Assembly (NCBI GenBank): GCA_949825065.1
Contig: OX463844.1
Span: 26,879,056-26,943,055, forward strand
Source of the DNA: Odontocerum albicorne
Taxonomy: Eukaryota > Arthropoda > Insecta > Trichoptera > Odontoceridae
Length of the DNA: 64,000 bases
Direction: 5' to 3'
Shown: in pieces, positions 20,520 to 32,226 of the stretch
How the letters are laid out: every line of letters begins with the position of its first letter
Position numbering within the stretch: position 1 is the first letter of the stretch
Translations under genes and position numbers: made by a program
The notes under the pieces: model-generated
What the model was told of the DNA's origin: nothing
The model's database searches: none
The model's input: only the letters and a program-made list of their open reading frames with translations

Positions 20520-20892
20520 ATGATTAAGTTGCGGGTTGGATTCCCGGTGGTACCCATAATATTTAAGTCTTCACTTAAAGCATGACTAAATACCTTACTG
20601 GTTAATTGGAAGAAGTTAATATTCAATGTTAACATAAGTTGTGTCCGTTTTTTTTTCCAATTTGAAAATGAGCACCAAAAGTAAAACAAAATGGTTAATG
20701 TAACGTAAAAGCAAACACAATATCTTGAAGGGTAGAAAATTTTCTTTCGTATGACGTATAACTTTTACCATTTTGTTTAACTTTTGGTGCTTATTTTTAA
20801 ATTGTAAAAAAACGGACACAACTTATGTTAACACCCAATACATAGCAATAAACTCACTAGGTTGCACTGTATAGAATGAAAGTGTAACACTG
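20520..20892 (+). mobile_element. SINE-1 copy interrupted by a MITE
   Basis: The left part (20520-20624) has GTTGCGGGTTGGATTCCCGG, TCTTCACTTAAAG and CTGGTTAATTGGAAGAAGTT. The right part (20836-20892) continues with TAGCAATAAACTCACTAGGT and the family 3' end (TGAAAGTGTAACAC). The 211 bp between are a mariner-family MITE, so the MITE is younger. Confidence 0.75.
20625..20835. mobile_element. MITE of mariner family 2 (head-to-head 5' ends)
   Basis: It begins and ends with TGTTAACATAAGTTGTGTCC and its complement. The first 75 or so bases equal the 5' end of the copies at 23928 and 32227. The remaining 139 or so bases are the reverse complement of that same 5' end, up to ATGTAACGTAAAAGCAAACA. The MITE is therefore two 5' ends joined head to head, with no 3' end and no coding. 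Confidence 0.8.
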
Positions 20893-23209
20893 TACAGTGC
20901 AAGCGGCAGTCATGATAGTTTAGATGACAAGATGTATATTTTGGTTTTATAAGTCAATATATATTAAGGGATGTCTTGCAAGGGGAGAATAATGGCCTCT
21001 TACATTGAAGTAACAGGAGTTAAAAGTCATATTGCGACTTTTAAAATAAGTACTAAATCTTAACAATATTTTTAAAAAATCAGTATTTAATATCAGATTT
21101 TGTACAAATTTATCGTTGCTTCCTTAAATAAGGAAGTCGCATGGTTTGATTACGTAATTTTAAAGTTTGGTACTTATGAGGTCTGACTCTTTAAATCATG
21201 AACTTGAAAAGTTTAATTATTTCATTTATATTTAAGTTGACTATGAATTCAGGTATAGGAGTCGATAATGTGCCGAAATATGATAAATACCTCGACTTGA
21301 CCTATACATAAGTGGGGAAGTATTTTGTTTGTTCTCATTCAATAACTTGATGCAAAAAATGTTTAATTTTAACTTCTCAAATAAACAATTAAAATAAACA
21401 TTTCAGGAGATTAAAAGTAAAAATAACATTTTTGTCATATTTATCATGGTAAAATTTCAAATTACTAAAGAAATATGTGGAACAGAAAAAAATCATAAAC
21501 ATCTCGTATAACAAAACTTGGAAATTATTTTTTGTAATATAAATGTTTCGCTATTTTTTAGATTATATTTTATTAAATTATTTTCAACATATTTTCTTCA
21601 ACTTGATAAGTGATAAATTATTTTCTACATATTTACTTCAACTGTTACACTACATTATATCTTAAGTACTTGAGACACTTTTTAAATGTTTTGCATCCTT
21701 AGTTTGGATAATGTGTCAATATATTCGATTTACTTTAGTTAATTTTTATTAAATATACTCGTAGTTTATTAAAAATTAATTTTCATTAAAATGGCTTAAT
21801 TTTCTTAATTAATAATGAAATATTTACACGTAAAATAATCCAGTTATATACGCATGAATCTGCATAACACATGTATGGTTGTGTAAAAGTGACTGCCGAA
21901 TGGCAATCAACTAAACATTGGAATACTTTACAATTAAGTGTAATTTGATTGATTTACAATGAAGTGCAAATAAATGAAGAAATTAATATTTAAAAAACAG
22001 CTTCTCGTGGAAACGCTCAAAATATATTTAACTTATATACGAGTATGTCATGGGAATGTTCAATTCCAATTTCATTTGTACAAATTACATATGAATAAAA
22101 TATTTGCATCTTTTTTCAAATCCCAAGATGTCTTTTCACATTTTAATACTCCTAATTTAAATTCATCTTTGAGATCAAGGTAGCTGACATTTCATTTAAT
22201 CTTATTTTTTTATTAAATTAATCAAGCGGTTATTTAATTGAAACACAGTTTTTTAACATAGGTGATCAATTTTTTTAATGATGAGATATATGTAAATACT
22301 TTTTAAATATATTTTTTCTTTTTTTAAATCATTCGATTTTCCGTCGCGTCAAATATGGTACTTCTCATTAACACTTCCAAGTTAAGAACAGGCGGTATTT
22401 AAAAAATATACGGTTAAGGAAATGTCAATATGACTTCGAAAGCTTGAAAACATTGTAAACAGATTAAATATTTTTAATGGTACAATTTTTATAGCTAAAA
22501 CAAATTGTCGGTAAAAGGCAAAAAAAGATTTCACATATGAACTTTAAACGACCAAAATTCGAAAAAAACATTTCTTGATGAAAGATTTAAGATTTCTTCA
22601 GAATAAAATAAAAAACATATACAAACCTTTATATGAGTATTTTACAAAAACAAGTGTTTATTTTTTATTTGTACGAATATTTCGAAATCCTTAAATATAT
22701 ATTCTTTTTTATGAATAATACAGAATCCAAAACTGTACAGAAGCAATACTTCACATTGTGAGTGCTAATCCACACTAAAATGTAAAAACTAACTTGTGTG
22801 TATGTTGCGCATAAATTGACAGAAGGAAGATGTTAAGTGTTGAATTAATTCATGATAATTTTATAACTAGGCGTCAACATAACAACTCAATTCACAATGA
22901 CAGTTGAGCTTGGCTTTTTATATATTTTATATCACAAAAATTATACTCATTTGGATAATTTACATGTTTTTAAATATTTTTAACCATTCATTGCTGAATC
23001 GCATTGCATTATTTTCCAACATTAAGCTTGGTTTGTGATTTTGTACCTCACGCAGGATTAAATAAACGTTCTAAAACCGTTCACTTAATGAAAAAATCTC
23101 AAACCACTCTTTGTAGAATTCAGACATTGTACTCTCAAACTGGTTTCGTTTTTATTGGTAAGTGCATTTTGGTTTAAGATATTTTATTTCACCTAATTAC
23201 AATTTAGTG
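20893..23209. other. AT-rich DNA, nothing recognised
   Basis: 2.3 kb upstream of desaturase exon 1 with no recognisable coding sequence or repeat. Two copies of the motif TACGAGTA or its complement occur (21756, 22038). A non-coding first exon of the desaturase could be hidden here; none is identifiable. Confidence 0.4.
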
Positions 23210-23408
23210 AAAACTCGAAAATGACAGGTATTTTTTCCGCCAAGTATTTGGGGGTATAAGAATAACCTTGAATTCGATCGTATCTATTATTTAAAATAAA
23301 ACGGGGGGAAACATACCGGTGTGTTTTGATCGTCTCAGTTTAGGTATGTCATTGTAACCAGCACAATAGTGGGGGTGATGAGTTTCCCGCTGTGCAACGG
23401 CTCATTCA
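23210..23408 (+). mobile_element. SINE-2 copy lacking its head
   Basis: The body (ATTTTTTCCG, GGGGTATAAG) matches 17490-17515 and the tail (GGTGTG, GATCGTCTCA, CTGTGCAACGGCTCATTCAC) matches 3338-3428. It joins the two other SINE-2 pieces into one family. Confidence 0.55.
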
Positions 23409-23642
23409 CTTAAAGAGGAGATAAAATAAGAAAGATATGAAAACTCCGCGGCCCAGCTTCGCTTTCCAGCTGAATTGACTTTGGAATGGCGACGTGATCT
23501 TCGACTTAGAGGTCCAGTAACTACAAACCTTGAAATTGAATCCGAAACGTCTTGTAAACCAGAAAATCTTTATACTAAGCACCCAAAATTATTAAATAAA
23601 TTCTTTTTACATCAAAAAGTATAATTTTTTTGTTGTAATTAT

Positions 23643-23705
23643 TGAGGGCTTCCATAGTTAATTGAAAAGACACCTGTCTTTCGACCCCGGGGGATGCACT
23701 CTCTA
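23643..23705 (+). mobile_element. SINE-1 head fragment
   Basis: GGCTTCCATAGTTAATTGAA, AAGACACCTGTCTT and CCCCGGGGG match the head of the family. The B box is degraded. Confidence 0.5.
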
Positions 23706-23719
23706 AATTTGGTTTATTA

Positions 23720-23927
23720 CAGGTTTTTTATAAATTTAATTTATAATAAATTAAATTTATTATAAATTACTTAATAGGTTTATTATAAATTTATTATAAA
23801 TTCATTATAAATATAAAGATATTATTTAAACATATATGATATATGTATACTCGTAATATATATTATATAAATAATAAATAAAAATATATAACATATAAAT
23901 ATAAATTTAGTATATATGTATTATATT
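23720..23927. repeat. (TTATAAA)n-type low-complexity repeat
   Basis: Imperfect TTTATTATAAA and TATAAATATAAA reiterations; similar sequence continues at 24545-24625. Mariner copy 3 sits between the two halves, so it probably inserted into this AT-repeat. Confidence 0.7.
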
Positions 23928-24542
23928 GGCTGTTCACATAAGTTGTGTCCGTTTTTTTTTCAATTTAAAAATGTGCACCAAAACTAAAACAAAATGGTTA
24001 ATGTTATACGTCATTCGAAAGAAAATTTTCTGTTCTACAAGATATTGTGTTTGCTTTTACGTTACATATATTATTTTATTTGATTACAAGCCTTCAAAAT
24101 GGAATTTCAACTAGACGAAAGTGAGCATTTTCGATACCTCCTTCTGTTCGCGTTCAATCGAAGGATTAAAACTGCCAAAGCTGCTCGCGATATTTGCAAA
24201 GTGTACGGTGAAGATGCTATGAATGAAAGGACAGGTAGTCGATGGTGTTTGCGTTTCAAAGACGGTAATTTCAACCTGAAAGACATGGAGCGTTCCCGAT
24301 GACCAGTGGAAGGCCGCTTAAACCATAGTATTCATGAAGATCCCCTTCCAACCACCGTAGAATTGGCTGAGCAAATGAATTTTAGTCACATGACTGTATA
24401 CCGCTTTCTTAAATCAATGGGAAAGGTAGTCTTGTAGAGCAGAAAATTTTCCTACGAATGACATATAACATTTACTATTTTTTTTTACTTTTGGTGCTCA
24501 TTTTTAAATTGGAAAAAAACGGACACAACTTATGTTAACACC
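23928..24542 (+). mobile_element. Mariner family 2, copy 3 (deleted)
   Basis: A 615-bp element ending in ...TTAACACC followed by TA. The ORF start (24099-24302) reads MEFQLDESEHFRYLLLFAFN, AAKAARDICKVYGEDAMNER-type and RWCLRFKDGNFNLKDMERS, a mariner N-terminal helix-turn-helix. After a TGA the same frame continues through HEDPLPTTVELAEQMN and HMTVYRFLKSMGKV, the second helix-turn-helix. The entire catalytic domain is missing. The right end (24431-24542) is the inverse of the left end over about 110 bp, longer than normal mariner terminal repeats. Confidence 0.85.
24099..24427 (+). pseudogene. N-terminal mariner transposase remnant
   Basis: Encodes only the DNA-binding half described for the surrounding element. 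It is interrupted by TGA at 24300-24302, where copy 4 reads GRP. No DD34D residues remain. Confidence 0.8.
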
Positions 24543-24713
24543 TAATATATAAATATTATCAATATAAGTTTATTATAAATATAAATTTACTATAAATATA
24601 AATGTATTATAAATAAAAAAAATATAGGGTTATTATAACTGAAGTATGATTCGAAAAAGAGTAAGCGTTTCACTTTTCGTGACGATAAGGCCAATTTGCC
24701 CTTCCGCTCCTAT

Positions 24714-24836
24714 AAAAGTTTCACTTCAAAAAACAACAAACTGGAACCATTTTTTAAATTATATATTGGCTCCAACGAGACTGAAACGCACAACCCCCGG
24801 GCTGGAAAATAAATATCTCACCACCTAGGGTACGGA
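24714..24836 (-). mobile_element. SINE-1 copy (5' half)
   Basis: On the minus strand: GGTGGTGAGATATTTATTTT, CCAGCCCGGGGGTTG, then GTCTCGTTGGAGCC and GGTTCCAGTTTG. 3'-truncated. Confidence 0.55.
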
Positions 24837-24839
24837 TAA

Positions 24840-25574
24840 TAAGGTCATTATTAAGCGAACCAACATATTTTCAACACGAAAATTGAATATGGAGATTTAC
24901 TCGTTCTAACCAGAGTTACGCATTGACCCATGAAACAATAGAGTAAACTTTATTTTATTCAAGGAACGTACTTGATTAAAAAAATTTACATCTGATGAAA
25001 TCGTAATTCATGCAATTCTGTTTTTTTTAACAAAAAGTTGCTTGATAATAAACCGGAAATAAAACATTTAAAAAAAAATATCTACTTCACGGTAGTGAAA
25101 CGTGGTCATGCGAAAGGAATAAAAGTAACTGAATAAAACAATAAACATACGGAAAAAAAGCTAATATTGTGCTTGCAAATTTAAAAAAAATTGAGGTTTA
25201 ATAGATAATTGTGTATTTTTTGTTATTTTAACATTTGTATCATATTTTATAATTGCGTATCATTATTACATTATATTTATGAATTGATGATCATTATATT
25301 ATATATGAAGAATATTTCAATTCAATCGATCTTTCTATTATTTTGAAATGTCTAATTTCAATACAATAAAGATATCTAATTAATTATTGTTCATAAAAAA
25401 AGAATAATGTCATTTCAGTATATTTATCTGCCTTAAAATGTCATTTTATCTGCCCCAGTGTTAAGAAGAGATATGGATGACATGTGCGGTTTAGAAAGCG
25501 CTTGAAGACAACCTATTTGATAGATATTATCAAAATTTATGATTATATATTTACAAATACACAACACTCCACCG
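24840..25574. other. AT-rich DNA, nothing recognised
   Basis: No gene or repeat family recognised. Confidence 0.4.
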
Positions 25575-25890
25575 AATGTGTCACTCACGTATCGGAAGAT
25601 CTCCAAAAGTTTATTTGTAGTCTGTCTTCCCTTAATAAGTTTTATTAATAAATAATATTTGTAACATATTATGTTTTTCTAAACATATGCAGATGCAGAG
25701 AAGTTCACAAATCAGAAGATCTACATTTCTTAGTAGTGTATCTTCCCGTGGTAAGTTTTATGCGCCTTTCTTATCAAACATGTTTTTCTAAACATATATA
25801 TATATGGGGAAGTTCTTTATCTAAGCCACACTCACCACCTTCTAGTAGTTAATCATAGTGTCTTCATATCCTTAGGTTAAGCGTCATTGA
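25575..25890 (+). repeat. ~120-bp imperfect tandem duplication (about 2.5 units)
   Basis: ATCGGAAGATCT at 25591 recurs as ATCAGAAGATCT at 25711, exactly 120 bases on, followed in both by TAGT, TCTTCCC, TAAGTTTTAT and ATGTTTTTCTAAACATAT. A third, more diverged unit starts near 25815. Confidence 0.6.
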
Positions 25891-26184
25891 GGAGAGTCTT
25901 CTCTATTAACAGCGCTTTATAATTTTTTATTTGATTATAATAATGATCATTATTTTTAAGATTATCATAATAATTATTATTATTCTTACGGTATTACGAG
26001 TATAATTATTATATTTATTGTTATTATAACTATTATTATTAAAATAGGACGTAAGGATTAAGGAAAATATTAGCTTATATGAATTATAATTATTATTGTT
26101 ACTTAAACTATTGTTAATATTATTTTCATTATAAATTTTAATTTTATTATTATAATAATATTTTTATTGTTTTATTATAATGAC

Positions 26185-26345
26185 AATGAAATGTGACGTA
26201 AGAAGTAAGAGAAATCGTACCAGCGATATAAGAAGATGTATGAATGTAGAGGAGGCGATGATATTGTCTGTCGAGATAGTGCGGCGAGAGACGTCAAGAT
26301 AGCACGACGCACTGTCTCCGACAGAGAAATAGTGGTATTGTAAAC
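26185..26345 (+). mobile_element. LINE-A C-terminal fragment
   Basis: The frame reads RNRTSDIRRCMNVEEAMILS, then a decayed 'DR.RW..VVSAYP' region. The block RRCMNVEEA recurs at about 37510 and 38650. Confidence 0.6.
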
Positions 26346-26492
26346 AATTACTGTTTTTCACCCAACGCGTATAACTTTCAAGTATACTTAAAAATACAAT
26401 ATCTTCGTTAAATTTTCTTCGGATTTGGAAAGATAAAGACATCACAAGTAGGTCGACTCGAAATTGTCGTCTAGGGGCAAGCACAATGGGTC

Positions 26493-26558
26493 ATGCACGT
26501 CTCTTCGCGAGCGTGCATTTTTTTCCAAAACTCAGATAATACATTTCACGATATCGTG
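26493..26558. repeat. Two short perfect folds
   Basis: ATGCACG(T)CTC pairs with GAGCGTGCAT around TTCGC (26493-26518). CACGATATCGTG at 26547-26558 is a 12-bp palindrome. This short stretch is richer in CpG than its surroundings. Confidence 0.5.
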
Positions 26559-26760
26559 TATATTTTGTGATCCATGTCAAATGAAACGAGATAATTCAGA
26601 TAAGTACAAGGATCATTACATTAAAAGTTGGTTAAGATAACTGCAAAAGAAATAGTAGCCTAAAATACAATAATATTTGTATATCACTTAACATATGTAA
26701 CTGAAATGATATCGAAAAAATATAAATCTTAAAATATTTTTTTAACTTCATATATTTGAT

Positions 26761-27735
26761 GACCTCCGTATCTTAATTGATTAGACGCCTGCCTGCCAGC
26801 CCGGGGGTTGCGAGTTCGATCCCCGTTGGTACCATTTTTTTTAAAAAAGGTTCGAATCTAGTTTTCACTGGGTATATTCTACTCTAGAGGCGTGAATTTC
26901 GGGCGTTTTTTCAGACTTAATAAAAAAAACTAAAAATATTTTTCGTATACATTTTTAGTTTGTTTATTGATGATTTGAGAAAGTGCAAAACATTTTTGTT
27001 CTAAAAGTTGTAAATTCAAGATGTTATCAGCTGTTATCATGTTGTAAAAAAAGGCGGGGTGAGCTGGTCGACATGATTGTAGCGTTTTTATAAATTTGAA
27101 AAAAAAATCATACACATTTTCTTAATAAAAAATAATGTTGTTATCGTTGGTACCAAAGAGAAAAAAATGTAAAATACAGCTATCTAAAAAAAGAATTTTT
27201 TTTTCAAATTTTTATCTTTTTAAAAATAGGTAGGGACGATATAAAAATATTTATTAAAATTTTATACTAAATTTGAAGGCCATCAATTGAATAGAACTTG
27301 AGATTTTATGTCGACCAGGTTGAAAAAAGTAATTTCGAGAAAAACGCGTTTTAAGTTTTAAGATTGTTGTCCGAGTCATTCCTATGCGGCGTAATTGCTG
27401 CCTCATTTATATCTATAACTTCGTAAATATTGAGAATTTTAAAATTTCCTTTTGAGAACATATTATTAAAGGTCTAAACTTTAAGAATATGAAGAAAAAA
27501 AAGATTATTTAAAATTTCTAGAGTAGAATACCCCCTTTAGGTCTCTTTAACATGTTGCTAGTTGGCTATAAGAGATTGATATATAGTATTAAAACTATCA
27601 AGTTATCTTTTATACTACGAAACTGTATATCTAAATAATATCATAATAAAACATCTTTCTAGATTATAAGTCGATATTACGTCGAAATAAGCTCATTAGG
27701 TTGTACTATATACAATGAAATAGTAATACTACCAT
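26761..27735 (+). mobile_element. SINE-1 copy split by an inserted element
   Basis: The head (GACCTCCGTATCTTAATTGA, AGCCCGGGGGTTGCG, TTCGATCCCCGTTGG) and body to TAGTTTTCACT lie at 26761-26869. The body resumes at about 27536 (TAGGTCTCTTTAACATGTTG) and the 3' end (TTGTACTATATACAATGAAA) is at 27690-27730. About 666 bp of TIR element, plus about 90 bp near 27585-27680, interrupt it. Confidence 0.7.
26870..27535. mobile_element. Non-coding TIR element inside a SINE
   Basis: The 19-bp ends GGGTATATTCTACTCTAGA and the inverse of 27517-27535 differ at two positions. The inside is AT-rich with short CpG-bearing motifs (GTCGAC, AACGCG) and no frame of note. It lies exactly where SINE-1 is interrupted. 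Superfamily unknown; no clear target duplication. Confidence 0.6.
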
Positions 27736-27739
27736 ATGA

Positions 27740-28555
27740 AGTCTAATGACAACTATCTAATACTTTTTACTTTAAAAAATATATCAAATCGAGTGGCAAG
27801 TATATACATAATATAAGAAAAACCTTATTCATTATTGTTGAATTTAATTTTTGAAAAAATATACTTAAAAATTTAAAATAGAAAGAAGACAATTGAGCCA
27901 CTTAGTAATTAATGAATGATAAATAATAAATGCTATATCTTCGGAAACACAACTTTACGCTTAAATAAAATATGTGTAGAGAAAGAGTTCATCACAATAA
28001 CTAGAAGTAAAAACATTAAATGTAAAAAAAAAACATATATTTAAAGACCTGATCCACTGTTTCAAATATTTATAACATAAAACTTCACGTAAAAATAACG
28101 ATTCCATGCTGGCAAAACAAAAAAAAATCAAATCTTACCTTAGCAATCTATAAATTTCAGAAACAATTTAACTTATTCAACATAACTATTTTACAAAGTT
28201 CACTGCAAGTTATTTTTCTCAAAACTAAAACCGTACTGATTCACATTGGTTTTAAAAATGAATGGTTGAAATATTTTCATAATATTTCACTTGAGTATTT
28301 TTTTATACATTTGAATAATATTTTCAAATTTATTTGACAAAAAACATTCATAAAAACACTTATTTGAAGTTTTTACTCATTTAACATATGAAGGTTTTAA
28401 GATGCTTATGTTTCTCAAACTGTCTCACGAGTTTTGCAACGAAAAACTGTAAGGTTGTTTGGTAAAAAAAATAATTTGAAACCTGTCTCACTAATAATGA
28501 TCCATAGAAGAGTCTTAGGCAAAATAACCTTTTATTTTTATTTTATTTTATTTAT
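27740..28555. other. AT-rich DNA, nothing recognised
   Basis: No gene or repeat family recognised. Confidence 0.4.
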
Positions 28556-28559
28556 ACAT

Positions 28560-28690
28560 GATAAGAAATTTATAAATTCTCAATTTGCAAACAAAACTGG
28601 TAACTTAATTTGGACACACAATTTTAATGAATCCGGATTTGTTGCCTTTCATTTGTCGTGTTCCCAGTAAACTAGGATTTTATCTGTATC
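28560..28690. repeat. Dispersed repeat, uninterrupted relative of 2030-2165
   Basis: Matches the right flank of mariner copy 1, and weakly its left flank. The open frames across it (28434-28815) carry no recognisable protein. Confidence 0.5.
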
Positions 28691-28699
28691 TCACTGAGG

Positions 28700-29720
28700 A
28701 CAAATACGAAGTTCTTTGGGCGTCCAAGCAATATACCTTCCAATATATTTATTTTTATCAATCAAATATACAACATATTATAAAAAACACAACTAAAATT
28801 CAACATTTACATTAAATCAATGTATATAGTACGATGTAAACAGTTTAAGACGAACCCAACACAATAATAAATCTAAACGAATTAATTCATCTCGCTAAAA
28901 ACTGTTTGTTCTAGAGCAATTAGTGGAATAACAAAGTATTTTTTGTTAAATATTCTTACATGTAGTTCCACAAAGCAAAACCGAAACCTTTGGTAAAACA
29001 TTTTTTAATTTACTCCGATTAATAGGTTTATGTATGAAAAATCATACAATGCCCATAATAATTACCTAGTCTGTGAATTATGTCATTGTGGATACTTTAG
29101 AAATAAAAACAATTTCGGATTTAACTTGCATTCTAAACAAATAATGCAGAATTTCGTAATTATAATGATTGAGTCATAGATATAAATTAACTATTTTTTA
29201 TCATCTTGTGTTTAAACTATTATACTATAAATCTATTTTTGATAGTGGTAATAAAATAAAATCTTGTTATCGAAAAAATGTAATATTTGCTAACAAATGT
29301 TTTCCCCATTTTATAGTTTTAAAATCTAAAATGTAATAACTCATACCCTATATTTCAAGTCATGAGATTGCGTCATAATAAAAAAAAGTCGAGAATTGTC
29401 TAACTAATAACTAAAAATGTTGTTTTGTTTATGCTTGATTTTAATATAAGACGTGTTTGAATCTCCTATTCTTATTTAAATACACAACTGTAACATTTCC
29501 ACTTAAGACTGGTCATAATTTTTAAAAAATACTTGAGACTTACTTTAATTGTATTTCAAACAAAGTTTTTTTAAGAGGTCGAACAATTTTTCATATACAG
29601 ATGTGGAATCTTTTTTCATTCATTATCCATGATCAAAAAATAATATTTTTGACTAAAATGCTGAGGACAGTTGGGTTGTTCGAAACTCCAAAGAAGATTG
29701 GCAGAACGCGGAGATTTCTT
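28700..29720. other. AT-rich DNA, nothing recognised
   Basis: No gene or repeat family recognised. Confidence 0.4.
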
Positions 29721-29724
29721 TGCT

Positions 29725-30133
29725 GTCCTGTTTTATGTCATTGGACGCTGACATGATTTTCATATTTTTAGGTTAGTAATAAACCAATCACAAACATATT
29801 GCAGCTTCTCCAATAAAGTTTAAAAACGGTTTATATTTACCTATGTGATTATCACTGTTACCCGAAACGAAGATAAATATCTTGGCAAAGTTGGGAAAAT
29901 ATTGAAATAAATTTAGTCAAAAAGATTAATTTGCCGTCGTATTTTAAGTCATTGGACGCAAGCATGATTTTCATTTATTTAGGTTTATAATAAAAAAAAC
30001 ACAAATATTTTTGAGCCTCTTCAGTCAAAAATACAAAACGGTTTATATTTCTATGATTATTACTGTTACACAAACCAACGATAAATATCTTAGCAAAGTT
30101 GGGAAAGTATTGAAATAAATTAAGTTAAAATTT
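29725..30133 (+). repeat. ~205-bp tandem duplication, two diverged units
   Basis: Unit 1 (29725-29935) and unit 2 (29936-30133) share TCATTGGACGC, CATGATTTTCAT, ACGGTTTATATTT and TTGGGAAAATATTGAAATAA in the same order, with scattered substitutions and small gaps. Confidence 0.75.
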
Positions 30134-30344
30134 ATGATTACGATTTCTCTTAATTAATAATCTAGGTATTCAATTTTTTTAGCATACTTCAAAGTACGGA
30201 AAATCATTAATTGGAAGATAAATTGAAGTTATTTTCCTTAACATGAGAAATAATACTTTTGAAAAGTATTTCTTCATTTCCCTAGCTCTGTTGAGTGGAG
30301 TTATTCTCTAAGAACGCATTCGATGTAAACCATGCCACTCTTTT

Positions 30345-30650
30345 CTTCATCATCGCGTGCTCTATGCTAAGTGTTGTGGTCTTCTGCTGTGTCTAAAACT
30401 TAATTCAACACCTGTCTTTATCTCTTTCGGCCCTGGGTCATGTTGAATTCAGCGCTTAAAGTGCATCTTTTTAACTCCTTCATTTGGCCCTTCCATCTCG
30501 TAGAACAACTTTCTTTTTCTGGCCTTTTCTCAACTGTTCTCGTGATTGACAGGTTCTCCAGAATTTCAATATTATTTCTGACAATATACCCAAAGTATTT
30601 TCGGATTCTTTTCCTGCATGTTATTGAAAGTATTTCGGTAATCTCCAATT
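30345..30650 (-). mobile_element. LINE-B C-terminal fragment
   Basis: On the minus strand the frame 30418-30648 reads ILSITCRKRIRKYFGYIVRN, ILENLSITRTVEKRP and RWKGQMKELK, the same block as 19530-19795. Downstream sequence ends CGCGATGATGAAGAAA like that copy. Confidence 0.7.
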
Positions 30651-30659
30651 ATTGAAAAT

Positions 30660-32226
30660 CTTTTCTCTGTATCGTCATGCAAATTGCAAACAACATAAAA
30701 TTAGTTTTGGGCAAAATGACGTATTATTGAATCACCATAATCGAGTTTACATTACCTCAACAAGAAATTTCTCAAACCAGCTTATTTGAGAAATAACCCA
30801 GATTATTGTGTTCCGCTCGAACAAAAGTTTTCTTTGACATCTCCAGCACATCACTTCTCCTTCTTCGTGTTATCCTTTACTAACCACTTACAAACTGCCT
30901 TTAGACTTCTCGTTGACTTGTTTAAACAGCGACATAAAAATATTACATCACTGTTATCACGATCCGTAACTCCAAATTTCTCGGCCTATTTCTTTATTTT
31001 CCCCTTTCCTTCCTTTTCCGCCTTTCCCAATATATGATGACATTTGCAAATATTTAGTTCTACTATTTATTTTTCAATAGTTTTTGAAATTTTGGACAGT
31101 GTTCAAGCTGCTTTATTTCATTTTAGAAATACCGTTATAACATTTCCCTCAGCAATTAGCACAAGTCTGATAAATCTTGTCTAGTTGATTGGAAGAAATT
31201 ACCATGTGGCAATCAATAAACTCGCCATATGTATATTTTATAATCAAATGTCTCAACGAATAATAAATAATATCCATTTATGACAAATTAGAGCCATATT
31301 ACCTTACAAAAGAGAATAAAATTGTATAATCTCAACATATTTGAAACAAACTAGTGAAAAAAATTATATTTCTTTAATGACGATTATTTAATTTTGCTTA
31401 ATGCCTCACAACGTTATTCTGAGTATATTAAAATTTAGATGATAATAAGTGATTCAGTAGCGCAATATAATACATTATTCATAGTTAAAAACATAAGTCA
31501 TGCTTTATTCTGACTCTTAAATATCTTTTGTTGAAGAGGTCATTCATTTATTTGCAATTTTTGCATGCACAGAGAACAAAACATTCAATTGCATTGTGTA
31601 TTAAAATCGCATCGACTTGTTAGCTTCATGAAGTCAATGTTTATTTATTAGTTTAGAATTACTAATAACAATTTTTACAAAATATAAAGAAAATTGTGAG
31701 TTTGTTTAAATTGTGAGTTTGTTTACAGTATATAGAATACAAATAAGATTCATATATTTTGCATTGAAAAAGTAAACACAAGAGGCAAACGCTCAGAAAG
31801 TCCAGGGTCGTATGTTAAAACTTTAAGAATAAATTCTGTAAAGAAAAGCAAAAAAAACAACATAATATACAATATTTCATTTACATATTGCAATAAACAC
31901 TGTCAAATATGTCAACATACATTGTTCCTAGATTTTTATACATTGAAAATAGCTCTTACATAAATTTTAAAAAATCTACACAAATATTGATTAAGAAAAA
32001 AATATGAATAAACGATTTGGTAAAATTAAAATTTAAACTATTGTATAACCACGATTGAATAAAATTAAAGGTTAAGCTATATATAATACATAAATATATA
32101 ATTATTTATTAGCATTTCAAAATATAGAAATACTTAGATTAACTAAAAAGAAAAAAAATTAAAAGTAAGCACATGTACAATATAATTTTTCATTACATGT
32201 TGTAAGTTTGATAAAAAAAGATATTA
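30660..32226. other. AT-rich DNA, nothing recognised
   Basis: No gene or repeat family recognised. The 83-codon frame at 30786-31037 has no identifiable relative. Confidence 0.4.

Noticed and set aside
30786..31037. 83-codon plus-strand frame
   Set aside because: Composition follows local base content, and no relative or splice context was found.
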